From contig NZ_OBEJ01000003.1 of NCBI RefSeq assembly GCF_900215575.1, positions 1 through 64,000 on the forward strand: a DNA stretch of 64,000 nt. Reading direction: 5' to 3'. The notes beneath the pieces are model-generated. The model saw only the letters and a list, made by a program, of their open reading frames with translations, was not told the DNA's origin and searched no databases. Both the position numbers and the translations under genes were made by a program. Positions 9,374 to 17,652 of the stretch are shown here, piece after piece; positions within the stretch are counted from its first letter, which is position 1; each line of letters starts with the position of its first letter. Source of the DNA: Natronoarchaeum philippinense. GTDB lineage: Archaea; Halobacteriota; Halobacteria; Halobacteriales; Natronoarchaeaceae.

Positions 9374-9450
9374 AGTCCCGTCGGCGGTATCGAGTTTTGT
9401 TTGGAGTTGAAATGAGAAAATACTACAACTGAAAGAGAAAACTGAAACCC

Positions 9451-9999
9451 ATGCGACGCCGTCGCGCACTTGCCCTCCTCGGAACGGTCGGATCTGGAGC
9501 GCTCGCCGGATGCAATGGACTATTGAAATCCGATGAGGACCGAACATTCGAGATTGAGAATGGTCCCTCACCAGACGGACTCCCGGCAGAGATCAGTGCG
9601 ACGATCGTCCGAGAGATGTCCGAAGACAATCCCGCCAAGATCGAAATTTCGTGCGAGAACACTTCCGAAAACCCGATATTTATTACATTTGACTGGCCAG
9701 CGCCATTTTCGACATTAGTCGGACACCACCAGTCGGGATCTGCGCGTCTCATGTTAGGATCTGAAAAGGTAGTTCCAGATCAGACGGATTCTTGCTGGAC
9801 TGGAGATACATCAGCCAAAAATGCTCCGGGAACGGACAGAATTCGACTTACAGCTAGCGAGAATATTAGCGTTCTCTGGAGTCTATACAACCATCCATCG
9901 AACGAAGAGTGCTTTCCGGATGGACGCTTTCGGTTCGAAGAGACGTACACGCACAACGGAGAACATTTCGATTGGTGGTTCGATATTCTGAAAGGGTGA
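9451..9999 (+). CDS. lipoprotein of unknown function, lower GC
   Basis: The 182-residue product begins MRRRRALALLGTVGSGALAG with a twin-arginine-like start and a lipobox (ALAGC, Cys near 21), so it should be exported by Tat and lipid-anchored outside the cell. The rest looks like a beta-rich domain with two possible disulfide pairs (cysteines near 66, 112 and 150). Base composition is visibly richer in A/T than its neighbours, and codons such as ata, tta and aga are frequent. This suggests recent acquisition. I recognise no family. Confidence 0.7.
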   Translation: MRRRRALALLGTVGSGALAGCNGLLKSDEDRTFEIENGPSPDGLPAEISATIVREMSEDNPAKIEISCENTSENPIFITFDWPAPFSTLVGHHQSGSARLMLGSEKVVPDQTDSCWTGDTSAKNAPGTDRIRLTASENISVLWSLYNHPSNEECFPDGRFRFEETYTHNGEHFDWWFDILKG

Positions 10000-10080
10000 G
10001 GTTCACACGCTACGTCGGACGAAGTTCGGGGTACAAACCGGAAAGCATCTGATCAATCGAGCCCCCGCCCCCGCCGTGGA

Positions 10081-10088
10081 TTTATGCT
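10081..10088 (+). promoter_or_regulatory. TATA box that decides the start of the DUF460 gene
   Basis: The element tttatgct lies about 23-30 bp before the GTG at 10111. A longer in-frame ATG exists at 10084, but it falls inside this TATA-like element and adds the unlikely leader MLPASLPGS. A leaderless transcript starting near 10110 makes the GTG the better start. Confidence 0.5.
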
Positions 10089-10110
10089 TCCTGCTTCCCT
10101 ACCCGGGTCC

Positions 10111-12102
10111 GTGAGCCACCGAACGAGCGCCCTCGACGCGGTCGTCTTCGGCGTCGACGTCCAGAGCGGGGACGTGCGGGGCGACGCCCCCTCCTACGCG
10201 CTGTGTGTCTTCGACGGCGAGTCGATCGAGCGCGATGTCGTCAGCTACCGCAAGCTCCGCCGGGTGATCGCGGATCGGGAACCCGCGATGGTCGCCACCG
10301 ACAACATGTACGAGCTCGCGGAGAACAAAGACGCCCTGATCGCGCTGCTCGGCGACCTGCCCGACGGCACCCGGCTCGTGCAGGTGACCGGCGACGAGCG
10401 GCCCGAGCCCCTCTCGCGGGTTGCCAAGCGCCACGGCGTCCCCTACGGCAAGGATCCGATGCAGGAAGCCGAGGCCGCGGCGCGACTCGCCGCCCGAAAC
10501 GTCGGCTACGAGGTCTCCGCGTTCACGGACACGACCGAAGTCAAGGTGGCCCGAGGGCGCTCGACGGGCAAGGGCGGGTGGAGCGAGGATCGCTACACGC
10601 GCAAGATCCACGGCTCGGTCAAGCGCCGCTCGCGGGAGGTCGAAAGCGAACTCGACGACGCCGCTCTCGACTACGAGAAAGACGTGACCGAGAAGTACGG
10701 CGGGTTCAGCAACGCCATTTTTCGAGTGTCGGGACGGCCCGAGGACATCCCCGTCTCCCGAGAACGCTCGGGCGACGTGCGCATCGAGATCGAGCGCGAG
10801 CGCCGCGACGGCATCGAGTTCCACCCGCTGGTCAAGCGCCGGGATCACGTGCTCGTCGGGATCGACCCCGGGACGACGACCGCCGTCGCCGTCGTCGGCC
10901 TCGACGGCGAGGTGCTGGACGTGCTCTCGACGCGAACGGCCGACACCGCCGACGTGATCGAGTGGATCGTCGAGCGCGGGCGGCCGATCGTCGTCGCCGC
11001 CGACGTGACGCCGATGCCCGAGACCGTCGAGAAGATCCGCCGGAGTTTCGACGCCGCGCCGTGGACGCCGACCTCCGATCTCCCGGTCGATACCAAGCAA
11101 CACCGCACGCGCGAGGAGGGGTACGACAACGATCACGAACGGGACGCCATGGCCGCCGCGCTGTCGGCGTTCGACGAGCGCGAGGACCAGTTCCGCCGGA
11201 TCGCCCGCAAGGTCCCCCCGGAGTTCGATCCGGGCGAGGTTACCGCCCGCGTCGTGACCGGCGAGGAATCCGTCGAGGCCGTGCTGGACGACCTCACCGA
11301 GCCGGAGGACGACGACGCCGAGGAAACCGAGCACACGACCCGGGAACTCACCGAGGAAGAACGGCGCATCCGCGACCTCGAACGCCAGGTCGAGCGCCTG
11401 CAGTCCCACGTCGACCAGTTGGAAGACACCGTCGACGAAAAAGACGAGCGCATCGAGGAACTCGAGGGCGAACTCGACGAGGCCCGCCGCGAGGAGCGCC
11501 GCGAGGCCCGCGAGCGCCGCGAGGTGACGCGGCTCCAGCGCAAGAACGAGCGCCTCGAACGCGAGATCGACGACCTCGAAGACGAGACCGAGACGCTCGA
11601 AAGCAAACTCGACCGCCTGAAAGAGCTCTGGAAGCTCGACCACTCGAACTTCGCGGACGTTTCGGCGAAGAAGAAGGATCTGGTCCCCGTAAAGCCCGTC
11701 GAGAAGTTCACCACGAACGCCCTAGAGCAGGCCCACGAAAACTACGGACTGGCCGAAGACGACGTGATCTTCCTCCGGGACGCAAGCGGCGCGGGGCGCT
11801 CGACGGCCGAGCGCCTCGTCGATGTCGAGCCGTGGGTCGTCCTGAAAGCCGGCGGCGACCTCTCGGAGGTTGCCGACGAGATCCTTTTCGAGAACGACAT
11901 TCCGGTCGGCCCCGCCGCGGACGTTCGGATGCAGGAGGTCGACGAACTCGCGGTGGCGCGCGAATCCGACATCGAGAGCGTGATCGAGGACTGGAAAGAT
12001 AGAGCAGAGGAACGGCGCAAAGAGCAAAACGCCGAGATGGTCGACCAGATCATCAGCGAGCACCGGGTGCGCGACGACGAGGCCGGAGCGTCCGGTCTCT
12101 AA
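10111..12102 (+). CDS. DUF460 family protein: RNase H-fold with coiled coil
   Basis: The 663-residue archaeal protein has an N-terminal region (about 1-230), then an RNase H/RuvC-like fold beginning VLVGIDPGTTTAVAVVGLDG (near 250), with the second acidic residue area VAADVTPMP (near 297) and HERDAMAAALSAF (near 345) as its probable C-terminal acidic site. A long coiled coil follows (about 425-515, e.g. RIRDLERQVERLQSHVDQLE). The C-terminal domain is alpha/beta. This matches the DUF460/COG2433 family, predicted RNase H-like nucleases of unknown substrate. The start choice (GTG) rests on the TATA position. Confidence 0.85.
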   Translation: MSHRTSALDAVVFGVDVQSGDVRGDAPSYALCVFDGESIERDVVSYRKLRRVIADREPAMVATDNMYELAENKDALIALLGDLPDGTRLVQVTGDERPEPLSRVAKRHGVPYGKDPMQEAEAAARLAARNVGYEVSAFTDTTEVKVARGRSTGKGGWSEDRYTRKIHGSVKRRSREVESELDDAALDYEKDVTEKYGGFSNAIFRVSGRPEDIPVSRERSGDVRIEIERERRDGIEFHPLVKRRDHVLVGIDPGTTTAVAVVGLDGEVLDVLSTRTADTADVIEWIVERGRPIVVAADVTPMPETVEKIRRSFDAAPWTPTSDLPVDTKQHRTREEGYDNDHERDAMAAALSAFDEREDQFRRIARKVPPEFDPGEVTARVVTGEESVEAVLDDLTEPEDDDAEETEHTTRELTEEERRIRDLERQVERLQSHVDQLEDTVDEKDERIEELEGELDEARREERREARERREVTRLQRKNERLEREIDDLEDETETLESKLDRLKELWKLDHSNFADVSAKKKDLVPVKPVEKFTTNALEQAHENYGLAEDDVIFLRDASGAGRSTAERLVDVEPWVVLKAGGDLSEVADEILFENDIPVGPAADVRMQEVDELAVARESDIESVIEDWKDRAEERRKEQNAEMVDQIISEHRVRDDEAGASGL

Positions 12103-12108
12103 CCCCGA

Positions 12109-12519
12109 TCAGAGTTCTTTCTCGATCACGTAGCCCCACTTCTCGTAGTCTCGATTCTCGTAATACTCGTGGACGGCGCCTCCGCCGAGTGGGTTCGCCA
12201 GCGCGACGTACTCGCAGTCCTGTTGGGTGACCCACGCCTCAACGTGTTCCAGCAGCGCGGTACCGTGTCCTCCACCGCGTCGCGGCTCGTCGACGACGAG
12301 GTCGTAGAGCCACGCGATTCGAGCGTGATGGAGGTGATTTCCAAGCTGGACGCCGGCGACGCCCACGATATCGTCGCCGTCGAAGCGCCCGAACAGGTGG
12401 TACTCCTCCTCGCCGGTCCAGTCGATGATCTCCTTTGGATCGGCGTCGGGCCACAGCTGGCGCAGGATCGGGACAGCCTCGCGCCGTTCTGCTTCGGCGT
12501 CGAGTTCTCGAACGTCCAT
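12109..12519 (-). CDS. GNAT-family N-acetyltransferase
   Basis: The 136-residue protein (MDVRELDAEAERREAVPILR) has the GNAT core: a beta-strand/acetyl-CoA site with IAWLYDLVVDEPRRGGGHGT, in which R-R-G-G-G-H-G is the Q/RxxGxG/A pyrophosphate loop (near 82-88), followed by LLEHVEAWVTQQDCEYVALA. The terminal YYENRDYEKWGYV is the typical GNAT end (Y-x-x-x-G-Y). Substrate is unknown. It is convergent with the DUF460 gene, with a 6-bp gap. Confidence 0.88.
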   Translation of the reverse strand: MDVRELDAEAERREAVPILRQLWPDADPKEIIDWTGEEEYHLFGRFDGDDIVGVAGVQLGNHLHHARIAWLYDLVVDEPRRGGGHGTALLEHVEAWVTQQDCEYVALANPLGGGAVHEYYENRDYEKWGYVIEKEL

Positions 12520-12592
12520 GCTACCGGCTATGCGCGCATCTTTTCATAAAACGGGATGGAAAAATGACGGCCGCAATCGGTGAAGCAGCTCT

Positions 12593-12835
12593 CGCCTACG
12601 CAGCGGCTTCCGCCAGCGGCTCGACTGTCAGCGTCACTTCGACGCCTTCGACCTCCCGACGCCACCTTTTTCCGGTTCGGGTGGCCTCGCTCCGCTCGGC
12701 CACCGCTCGCCGCAAAAATCTGGGCCAAAAAGCCGAACGCTCGCTTCGCTCGCGTTCGGGAGAGCGTCCGCGTCTACGCAGCGGCTTCCGCCAGCGGCTC
12801 GACGGCCAGCGTCACTTCGACGCCTTCGACCTCCC
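12593..12835. repeat. duplicated ileS 3' end with two intervening hairpins
   Basis: A 65-bp segment covering the last codons and stop of ileS (12771-12835) recurs in the same orientation at 12593-12657 with three mismatches, including the stop triplet. The spacer holds two inverted repeats: ggtggcc/ggccacc (12680-12686 and 12698-12704) and ccgaacgc/gcgttcgg (12733-12740 and 12752-12759). Their 11-nt loops are nearly identical (tcgctccgctc and tcgcttcgctc). The left copy is not in frame with ileS and codes for nothing. Confidence 0.85.
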
Positions 12836-15800
12836 ACGTCTTGCGGTTGCCGTCGTCGACATCCACGTCGCCCAGCTCCTCCGCGCGAACCTCCTGTGCG
12901 ATCAGGTCTTCGTGCTCGCGCACCAGTCCGGCCACGCGGTCGTCGGCCACGTCGATCTCCAGTCGGATCGAGGCGTCCATGTCGAGATCGAGTTCCTTGC
13001 GCATCTCTTGGACGCGTCGGATCACCTCGCGGGCGTACCCCTCGCTCTCGATGTCCTCGTTGAGTTCGGTGTCGACGTAGACGACGCCCAGATCGTCGCC
13101 GTTGCGCGAGAACGCCGAGCCCGAGACGGCGTCGGGCGTCTGCGTGACGAACTCGACCATCTCGTCGGTGAGTTCCTCGTCGTCGTCCAGCGCGTCGGCG
13201 ACGGCGGCTTCGAGCGCGTCGAGGCTCGGCTCGTCGACGCGAGCCTCGTTGAGTGCGTTCATCACCTGTCCGGCGCGGTCGCCGAAGGCCGGGCCGAGTT
13301 CGCTCATGTCGGCCTCGGCGCTGTAGCTGAGCTCGCCCCAGTCGTCGTCGGGGTCGACGAGTTGGATCTCGCGGGCGTTGAGGCGGTCGGCCAGCAGGCC
13401 GCGGTGGCGCTCGACGGCGTCGACGACGCGCTCGTCGTCGGGCGCGACCACGGCGCGGGTGACGGGCCAGCGAAGCTTGCGTTCGGCGCGCTGGCGGGCG
13501 TTGGAGCCGGCCTCCTCGACGGCGCGCACCAGATCGACGTCCTCCTCTAACTGCGCGTCGCGGAGGTCGTCGTCGGCCTCGGGCCACTCGCACATGTGGA
13601 CCGTCGGGTGTTCGGCCTCGCCGGTGAGGTGGCCGTAGATCTCCTCGGCGACGAAGGGTGTGAAGGGCGCCAGCAGCGCGACGACCTCACGGAGGACCCG
13701 GTACAGCGTCGCGTAGGCGGCGCGCTTGGACTCGCTGTCCTGTTCGTCCCACATGCGCTCGCGGACGAGTTGGACGTAGTACCGCGACACGTCCTCGACG
13801 ACGAACTCCAGTACGGCGTCGAGCGCCTGATCCTGTCGGAACTCCTCCATCGCCTCGGTCGCCTCGGCTTCGACGGACTGGAGCCGGGAGAGCACCCAGC
13901 GGTCCTCGCGGTCCAGTTCGACATCCTCGACGGTCGTCGCCTCCGGATCGAACCCGTCCATCCGCATGTACGGCAGCGGGAACCGGAACACGTTCCAGAG
14001 GATGTTGAGCCGCCGTTGCATCTCCTGGGTCTCGTCGTAGGAGAACTGCATGTCCTCGCCGCGGGCGGTCAGCGAGAGCAAGAACGCCCGCATCGGGTCG
14101 GCGCCGTACTCGTCCATGACCTCGCCGGGGTCGACGCGGATGTCCTTGGACTTGGACATCGCGCGGCCGTCTGGCATCAGGGCGTGGCCGTGCATCAGCA
14201 CTTGCTTGTACGGCGACTCGCCGACGGCGGCGGTGCCCATGCCGAGTTGCGACCAGAACCAGCCCCGCGTCTGGTCGTGGGCTTCGAGGATCAGATCGGC
14301 GGGCCACAGGTCCTCGAACTCGTCGGTCTCGGAGGGGTAGTTCAGTGTCCCCCACGTCGCCACCGAGGAGTCGAGCCAAACGTCGAACACGTCCGGGACC
14401 CGGCGGTAGGTCGTGCCGTCTTCGGTGATCGTCAGGTCGTCGACGGTGTCCTTGTGGAGGTCCACCGATTCGGGGTCGATGTCCTGATCGACGCGTGCTG
14501 CGAGTTCCTCGCGGTCGCCGACGACGACGGCCTCGTCCATCGAGCCGTCCCAGTCGTCCGGCAGCCAGATCGGGATGGGGATGCCCCAGTAGCGCTGGCG
14601 GGAGACGTTCCAGTCGGGTGCTTCCTCGACGAAGTCACGGAAGCGGCTCTCGCGGGCCCACTCGGGGTACCACTCCGAGTCGCCGATGTTGTCGAGCAGG
14701 TCGTCTTTGACGTCGGTGATCGTGATGAACCACTGGTCGGTGACGATCTGGAGGATGCCGGTGTCACACCGCCAACAGTGACCGTAGCTGTGGTTCGTCG
14801 TGCCCGACGAGAGCATCAGGTCTTTCTCTCGGAGGTCGGCGATGATCTCGTCGTCGGCGTCCTTGACGAACTGGCCGGCGTACTTGCCTGCGGCGTCCTC
14901 GTAGACGCCGTCGCCGCCGACCGGACAGAACACGTCGAGGCCGAGCTCGCGACCGCGCTCGAAGTCCTCTTCACCGTGGCCGGGCGCGGAGTGGACGAGT
15001 CCCGTACGGTCGACCTCGACGTACTCGGCGTCGTAGACCTGCAGGGCGTCCTCGCCGTCGGGGGCCTCGGGCACCTCATCGCGCAGCGGGTGGTCGTACT
15101 CCCAGCCGATCAGGTCCTCGCCGGTGAGTTCCTCGACGATCTCGTAGTCGTCGTACCGGCCCTCCGAGAGGACGTGCTCGACGACGCCGGCTGCGACGTA
15201 GAGGCGTTCGGTCTCGCCGTCTTTCTGGGCGTCGACGCCGACGTACTCGACATCGGCGTCGACCGCGACGAACGTGTTCGCGGGGATCGTCCACGGCGTC
15301 GTCGTCCAGATGACGACGTTGCCCTCGCGCTCTGCGAGGGGGAACTTCACGTAGATCGAGGGGTCCTCGACGTCCTCGTACTCGACCTCGTTGTTGGCGA
15401 TCGCGGTCTCGCAGCGGGGACACTGCGTGATCGAGCGCTTGCCCTGCTCGACGAGGTCGTGGTCGTGGGCTTGCGAGAAGCCCCACCACGCCGCCTCCAT
15501 GTACTCCGGCGAGACCGTCTTGTAGGGGTCGTCCCAGTCCATCCAGACGCCGAAGGACTTGAAGTCGTCCTGCAGGCCCTGCAGGCTGTCCTCGGCGAAG
15601 TCCCGGCAGGCGTCGATGAAGTTCTCGACGCCGTAGTCCTCGATGTCTTTCTTGTTCTCGAAGTCCATCTCCTCCTCGACTTTCGTCTCGATGGGCAGGC
15701 CGTGCATGTCGTAGCCCGGCCGGTCGGTGACGTCGAATCCCTGCATCCGCTTGTAGCGGATGTAGACGTCTTTGAGACTCTTGTTCCACGCGTGGCCCAT

Positions 15801-15971
15801 GTGGGCCGCGCCGGAGGTGTAGGGCGGGCCGTCGACGAAGAAGTACCGCTCGTTACCCTCGCGTGACGCTTTCGCTTTCTCGTAGGCGTCGACCTCGTCC
15901 CAGTAGTCGAAGACGCGGGATTCCACCGCGTCGGGGTCGTACTGGTCGTCGACTTCCCCGAATCGGTCCAT
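12774..15971 (-). CDS. ileS: isoleucyl-tRNA synthetase
   Basis: The 1065-residue class I synthetase charges tRNA-Ile. The HIGH-type signature is SGAAHMGHAWNKSLKDVYIR (PPYTSGAAHMGHAW, near 50). An editing CP1 domain follows, with VIWTTTPWTIPANTFVAV near 225 and the region LVHSAPGHGEEDFERG near 320. The KMSKS signature appears as AMSKSKDIRVDPGEV near 605. An anticodon-binding helical domain and a C-terminal tail complete the chain. Length is normal for archaeal/eukaryal-type IleRS. The gene's 3' end is duplicated downstream. Confidence 0.98.
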   Translation of the reverse strand: MDRFGEVDDQYDPDAVESRVFDYWDEVDAYEKAKASREGNERYFFVDGPPYTSGAAHMGHAWNKSLKDVYIRYKRMQGFDVTDRPGYDMHGLPIETKVEEEMDFENKKDIEDYGVENFIDACRDFAEDSLQGLQDDFKSFGVWMDWDDPYKTVSPEYMEAAWWGFSQAHDHDLVEQGKRSITQCPRCETAIANNEVEYEDVEDPSIYVKFPLAEREGNVVIWTTTPWTIPANTFVAVDADVEYVGVDAQKDGETERLYVAAGVVEHVLSEGRYDDYEIVEELTGEDLIGWEYDHPLRDEVPEAPDGEDALQVYDAEYVEVDRTGLVHSAPGHGEEDFERGRELGLDVFCPVGGDGVYEDAAGKYAGQFVKDADDEIIADLREKDLMLSSGTTNHSYGHCWRCDTGILQIVTDQWFITITDVKDDLLDNIGDSEWYPEWARESRFRDFVEEAPDWNVSRQRYWGIPIPIWLPDDWDGSMDEAVVVGDREELAARVDQDIDPESVDLHKDTVDDLTITEDGTTYRRVPDVFDVWLDSSVATWGTLNYPSETDEFEDLWPADLILEAHDQTRGWFWSQLGMGTAAVGESPYKQVLMHGHALMPDGRAMSKSKDIRVDPGEVMDEYGADPMRAFLLSLTARGEDMQFSYDETQEMQRRLNILWNVFRFPLPYMRMDGFDPEATTVEDVELDREDRWVLSRLQSVEAEATEAMEEFRQDQALDAVLEFVVEDVSRYYVQLVRERMWDEQDSESKRAAYATLYRVLREVVALLAPFTPFVAEEIYGHLTGEAEHPTVHMCEWPEADDDLRDAQLEEDVDLVRAVEEAGSNARQRAERKLRWPVTRAVVAPDDERVVDAVERHRGLLADRLNAREIQLVDPDDDWGELSYSAEADMSELGPAFGDRAGQVMNALNEARVDEPSLDALEAAVADALDDDEELTDEMVEFVTQTPDAVSGSAFSRNGDDLGVVYVDTELNEDIESEGYAREVIRRVQEMRKELDLDMDASIRLEIDVADDRVAGLVREHEDLIAQEVRAEELGDVDVDDGNRKTWEVEGVEVTLAVEPLAEAAA

Positions 15972-16062
15972 GTGCGGGGTAACTCACTCCTGCAGTAAAG
16001 GACAATCGGTTAGGTAGCGGACGGTTCTACGGCCGAGAAAAGACGCCGTGCCGGAAAACGGA

Positions 16063-16287
16063 TCAGGACCGAAGCGCGATCATGGTCTTTGCGACCTTCT
16101 CGTAGCCAAGCATGTAGATGCCGGCGTACAGCGCCAGCAGACCGACGAAGCCGAACCAGACTGCGATGGTCGTCTCGCCGGCGCCGAGTCGGAAGAGACT
16201 GGCGGCCTCTGCGGCCAGTCCGAGCCCCGTCAGCACCGTCGCCGCGACGAGGTAGGCGATGAGTTCAGCGAGTACTTCGAGTTGCAT
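16063..16287 (-). CDS. 74-aa two-helix membrane protein, unknown
   Basis: MQLEVLAELIAYLVAATVLT leads into two hydrophobic helices (about 8-26 and 40-60) and a short basic tail (GYEKVAKTMIALRS). It lies downstream of, and divergent from, ileS. Codon use is normal for the window. No family is recognised. A real small membrane protein seems likely because the frame is clean and hydrophobicity is well organised. Confidence 0.6.
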   Translation of the reverse strand: MQLEVLAELIAYLVAATVLTGLGLAAEAASLFRLGAGETTIAVWFGFVGLLALYAGIYMLGYEKVAKTMIALRS

Positions 16288-16365
16288 GCGAGAGCACAGA
16301 CCGCCGACGATTATGGACCTTTCGGGCGAGAGACGACCGGCGTCGGTGGCCGATCGTCGGCGTCA

Positions 16366-16677
16366 TCACTCGACGTGGACCCGCGTGACGTGGCCGCCAC
16401 AGCCACACTGCTCGACGTACTCCCAGTCGACCGCTTCGCCGTATTCGGCGTCGAGCGCGTCGTAGAGATACTCCGCGGGATGGCCGTTCTCGCCGTGCGT
16501 GACGAGGTTGACGTGGTGGCCGCCCGCGGTGTGTTCGATGGCGTCGATCGCCTGCTCGACGACGAGGTCGGGGTCGCCAGCGTGTTCGGGTTTCTCCATG
16601 TTCGCCGACCACGAGTTCTCGTGAACGCGGTCGGTTACCGGGTCGACATCGCCGTGGCCGTGGTCGCTCGTGCCCAT
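16366..16677 (-). CDS. CGCGG-motif small protein, candidate radical-SAM-modified RiPP precursor
   Basis: The ATG at 16677 gives a 103-residue protein starting MGTSDHGHGDVDPVTDRVHE. The C-terminus carries the motif EQCGCGGHVTRVHVE, preceded by a conserved-looking core (HHVNLVTHGENGHPAEYLYD). From memory, this resembles the haloarchaeal CGCGG family annotated as putative rSAM-modified RiPP proteins. The C-G-C-G-G-H cluster could equally be a metal site. No radical SAM gene lies within this part of the window, so the maturase would have to be elsewhere. An in-frame ATG at 16731 is possible but adds an unlikely leader. Confidence 0.6.
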   Translation of the reverse strand: MGTSDHGHGDVDPVTDRVHENSWSANMEKPEHAGDPDLVVEQAIDAIEHTAGGHHVNLVTHGENGHPAEYLYDALDAEYGEAVDWEYVEQCGCGGHVTRVHVE

Positions 16678-16802
16678 ACTGGATGGTAGCGCCCGGACGC
16701 GGGTGGGCGTTGAGCCGAACACGTTCGGCACCCTGCCGCCGATGGATCGACGCGGGAGGATGTCACAGAAGGCTTATTTTCCGATGGAGAGACCCCAGTC
16801 GT

Positions 16803-17045
16803 ATGGCACACATCTCGGGTCGCTACGGCGACCTCGACTATCCCAAACTCGCAAAGTACGGCTTTCTGACCGGTGCGGTGCTGTTTCTCGGCGGCGCGCT
16901 CGGCGAAGCGACGCTGGCGTCCGGCCTCGTCGGCGAGGCTCCGGGGTGGCTCGACACGCTGCTGGTCGACGCCGAGATCCTCGGCGTGCTCTGCGGGCTG
17001 CTGGCGCCGCTGATCTTCGGCATCGTGATGCCGTTGACCGAGTGA
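16803..17045 (+). CDS. 80-aa membrane protein, haloarchaeal, unknown
   Basis: The start at 16803 gives MAHISGRYGDLDYPKLAKYG, followed by two hydrophobic helices (about 20-38 and 58-76). A TATA-like cttatttt lies near 16771, about 27 bp before the ATG, which supports this start over the longer frame beginning at 16683. The soluble N-terminus with YPKLAKYGFLTG looks like a conserved haloarchaeal short membrane protein. Function is unknown. Confidence 0.65.
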   Translation: MAHISGRYGDLDYPKLAKYGFLTGAVLFLGGALGEATLASGLVGEAPGWLDTLLVDAEILGVLCGLLAPLIFGIVMPLTE

Positions 17046-17163
17046 GGACGCCGATACCCGTCGAGTTTCCCGACCCCGAGGACCGACTCGTTCTCGAACC
17101 GGGCTGTCGGCGCTGTTCGGCGCTCGGGAAACTTTCATGGCGCCGGACGGTGATCCCCCGACC

Positions 17164-17589
17164 ATGTCCGAAGACTGCATCTTCTGTCGGATCGTCGACG
17201 GCGACATTCCCAGCCGAAGCGTCTACGAGGACGAGACGGTCATGGCGTTTCTCGACGCCAACCCGCTCGCGCCGGGGCACACGCTGGTGATCCCGAAGGC
17301 CCACCACGAGACGCTGGCCGACCTGCCCGAGGACACCGGCGCCCGCGTGTTCGAGGTGCTCCACCAGTTGGCCCCGGAAATCGAGGCTGCGGTCGACGCC
17401 GACGCGAGCAACGTCGCGTTCAACAACGGCGAGGCCGCCGGACAGGAGGTCCCCCACGTCCACGGGCACGTGATCCCGCGCTTCGAGGGCGACGGCGGCG
17501 CGCCGGTCCACGCGATCGCTGGCGATCGACCCGACCTTTCTGACGAGGAACTCGACGAGATCGCGGACGAGATCGCCGGGCGATCCTGA
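17164..17589 (+). CDS. HIT-family nucleotide hydrolase/transferase
   Basis: The 141-residue protein starts MSEDCIFCRIVDGDIPSRSV with the N-terminal C-x-x-C of HINT-like proteins and has the catalytic histidine triad HVHGHVIPRF (near 97-106, HxHxHxx). These proteins hydrolyse AMP-lysine, Ap4A or similar nucleotide conjugates. Substrate is not deducible. The ATG at 17164 is preferred over an upstream in-frame ATG at 17137 because the family begins with this CIFC segment. Confidence 0.93.
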   Translation: MSEDCIFCRIVDGDIPSRSVYEDETVMAFLDANPLAPGHTLVIPKAHHETLADLPEDTGARVFEVLHQLAPEIEAAVDADASNVAFNNGEAAGQEVPHVHGHVIPRFEGDGGAPVHAIAGDRPDLSDEELDEIADEIAGRS

Positions 17590-17652
17590 CTGAAGAATTT
17601 ATTTCCTGCAAAATACAATGCATTTTTATCCGGTCGAGCGGTAGCTCGGGCC

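Noticed and set aside
12528..12728. A 66-codon minus-strand frame downstream of ileS
   Set aside because: It runs across the duplicated ileS fragment and both hairpins and has no coherent composition.
13596..15866. A 756-codon open frame on the plus strand opposite ileS
   Set aside because: ileS motifs on the minus strand are unambiguous, and the antisense frame reflects high-GC codon bias.
16683..16802. Longer N-terminus for the 80-aa membrane protein
   Set aside because: The TATA-like element near 16771 and the composition of the extension favour the ATG at 16803.
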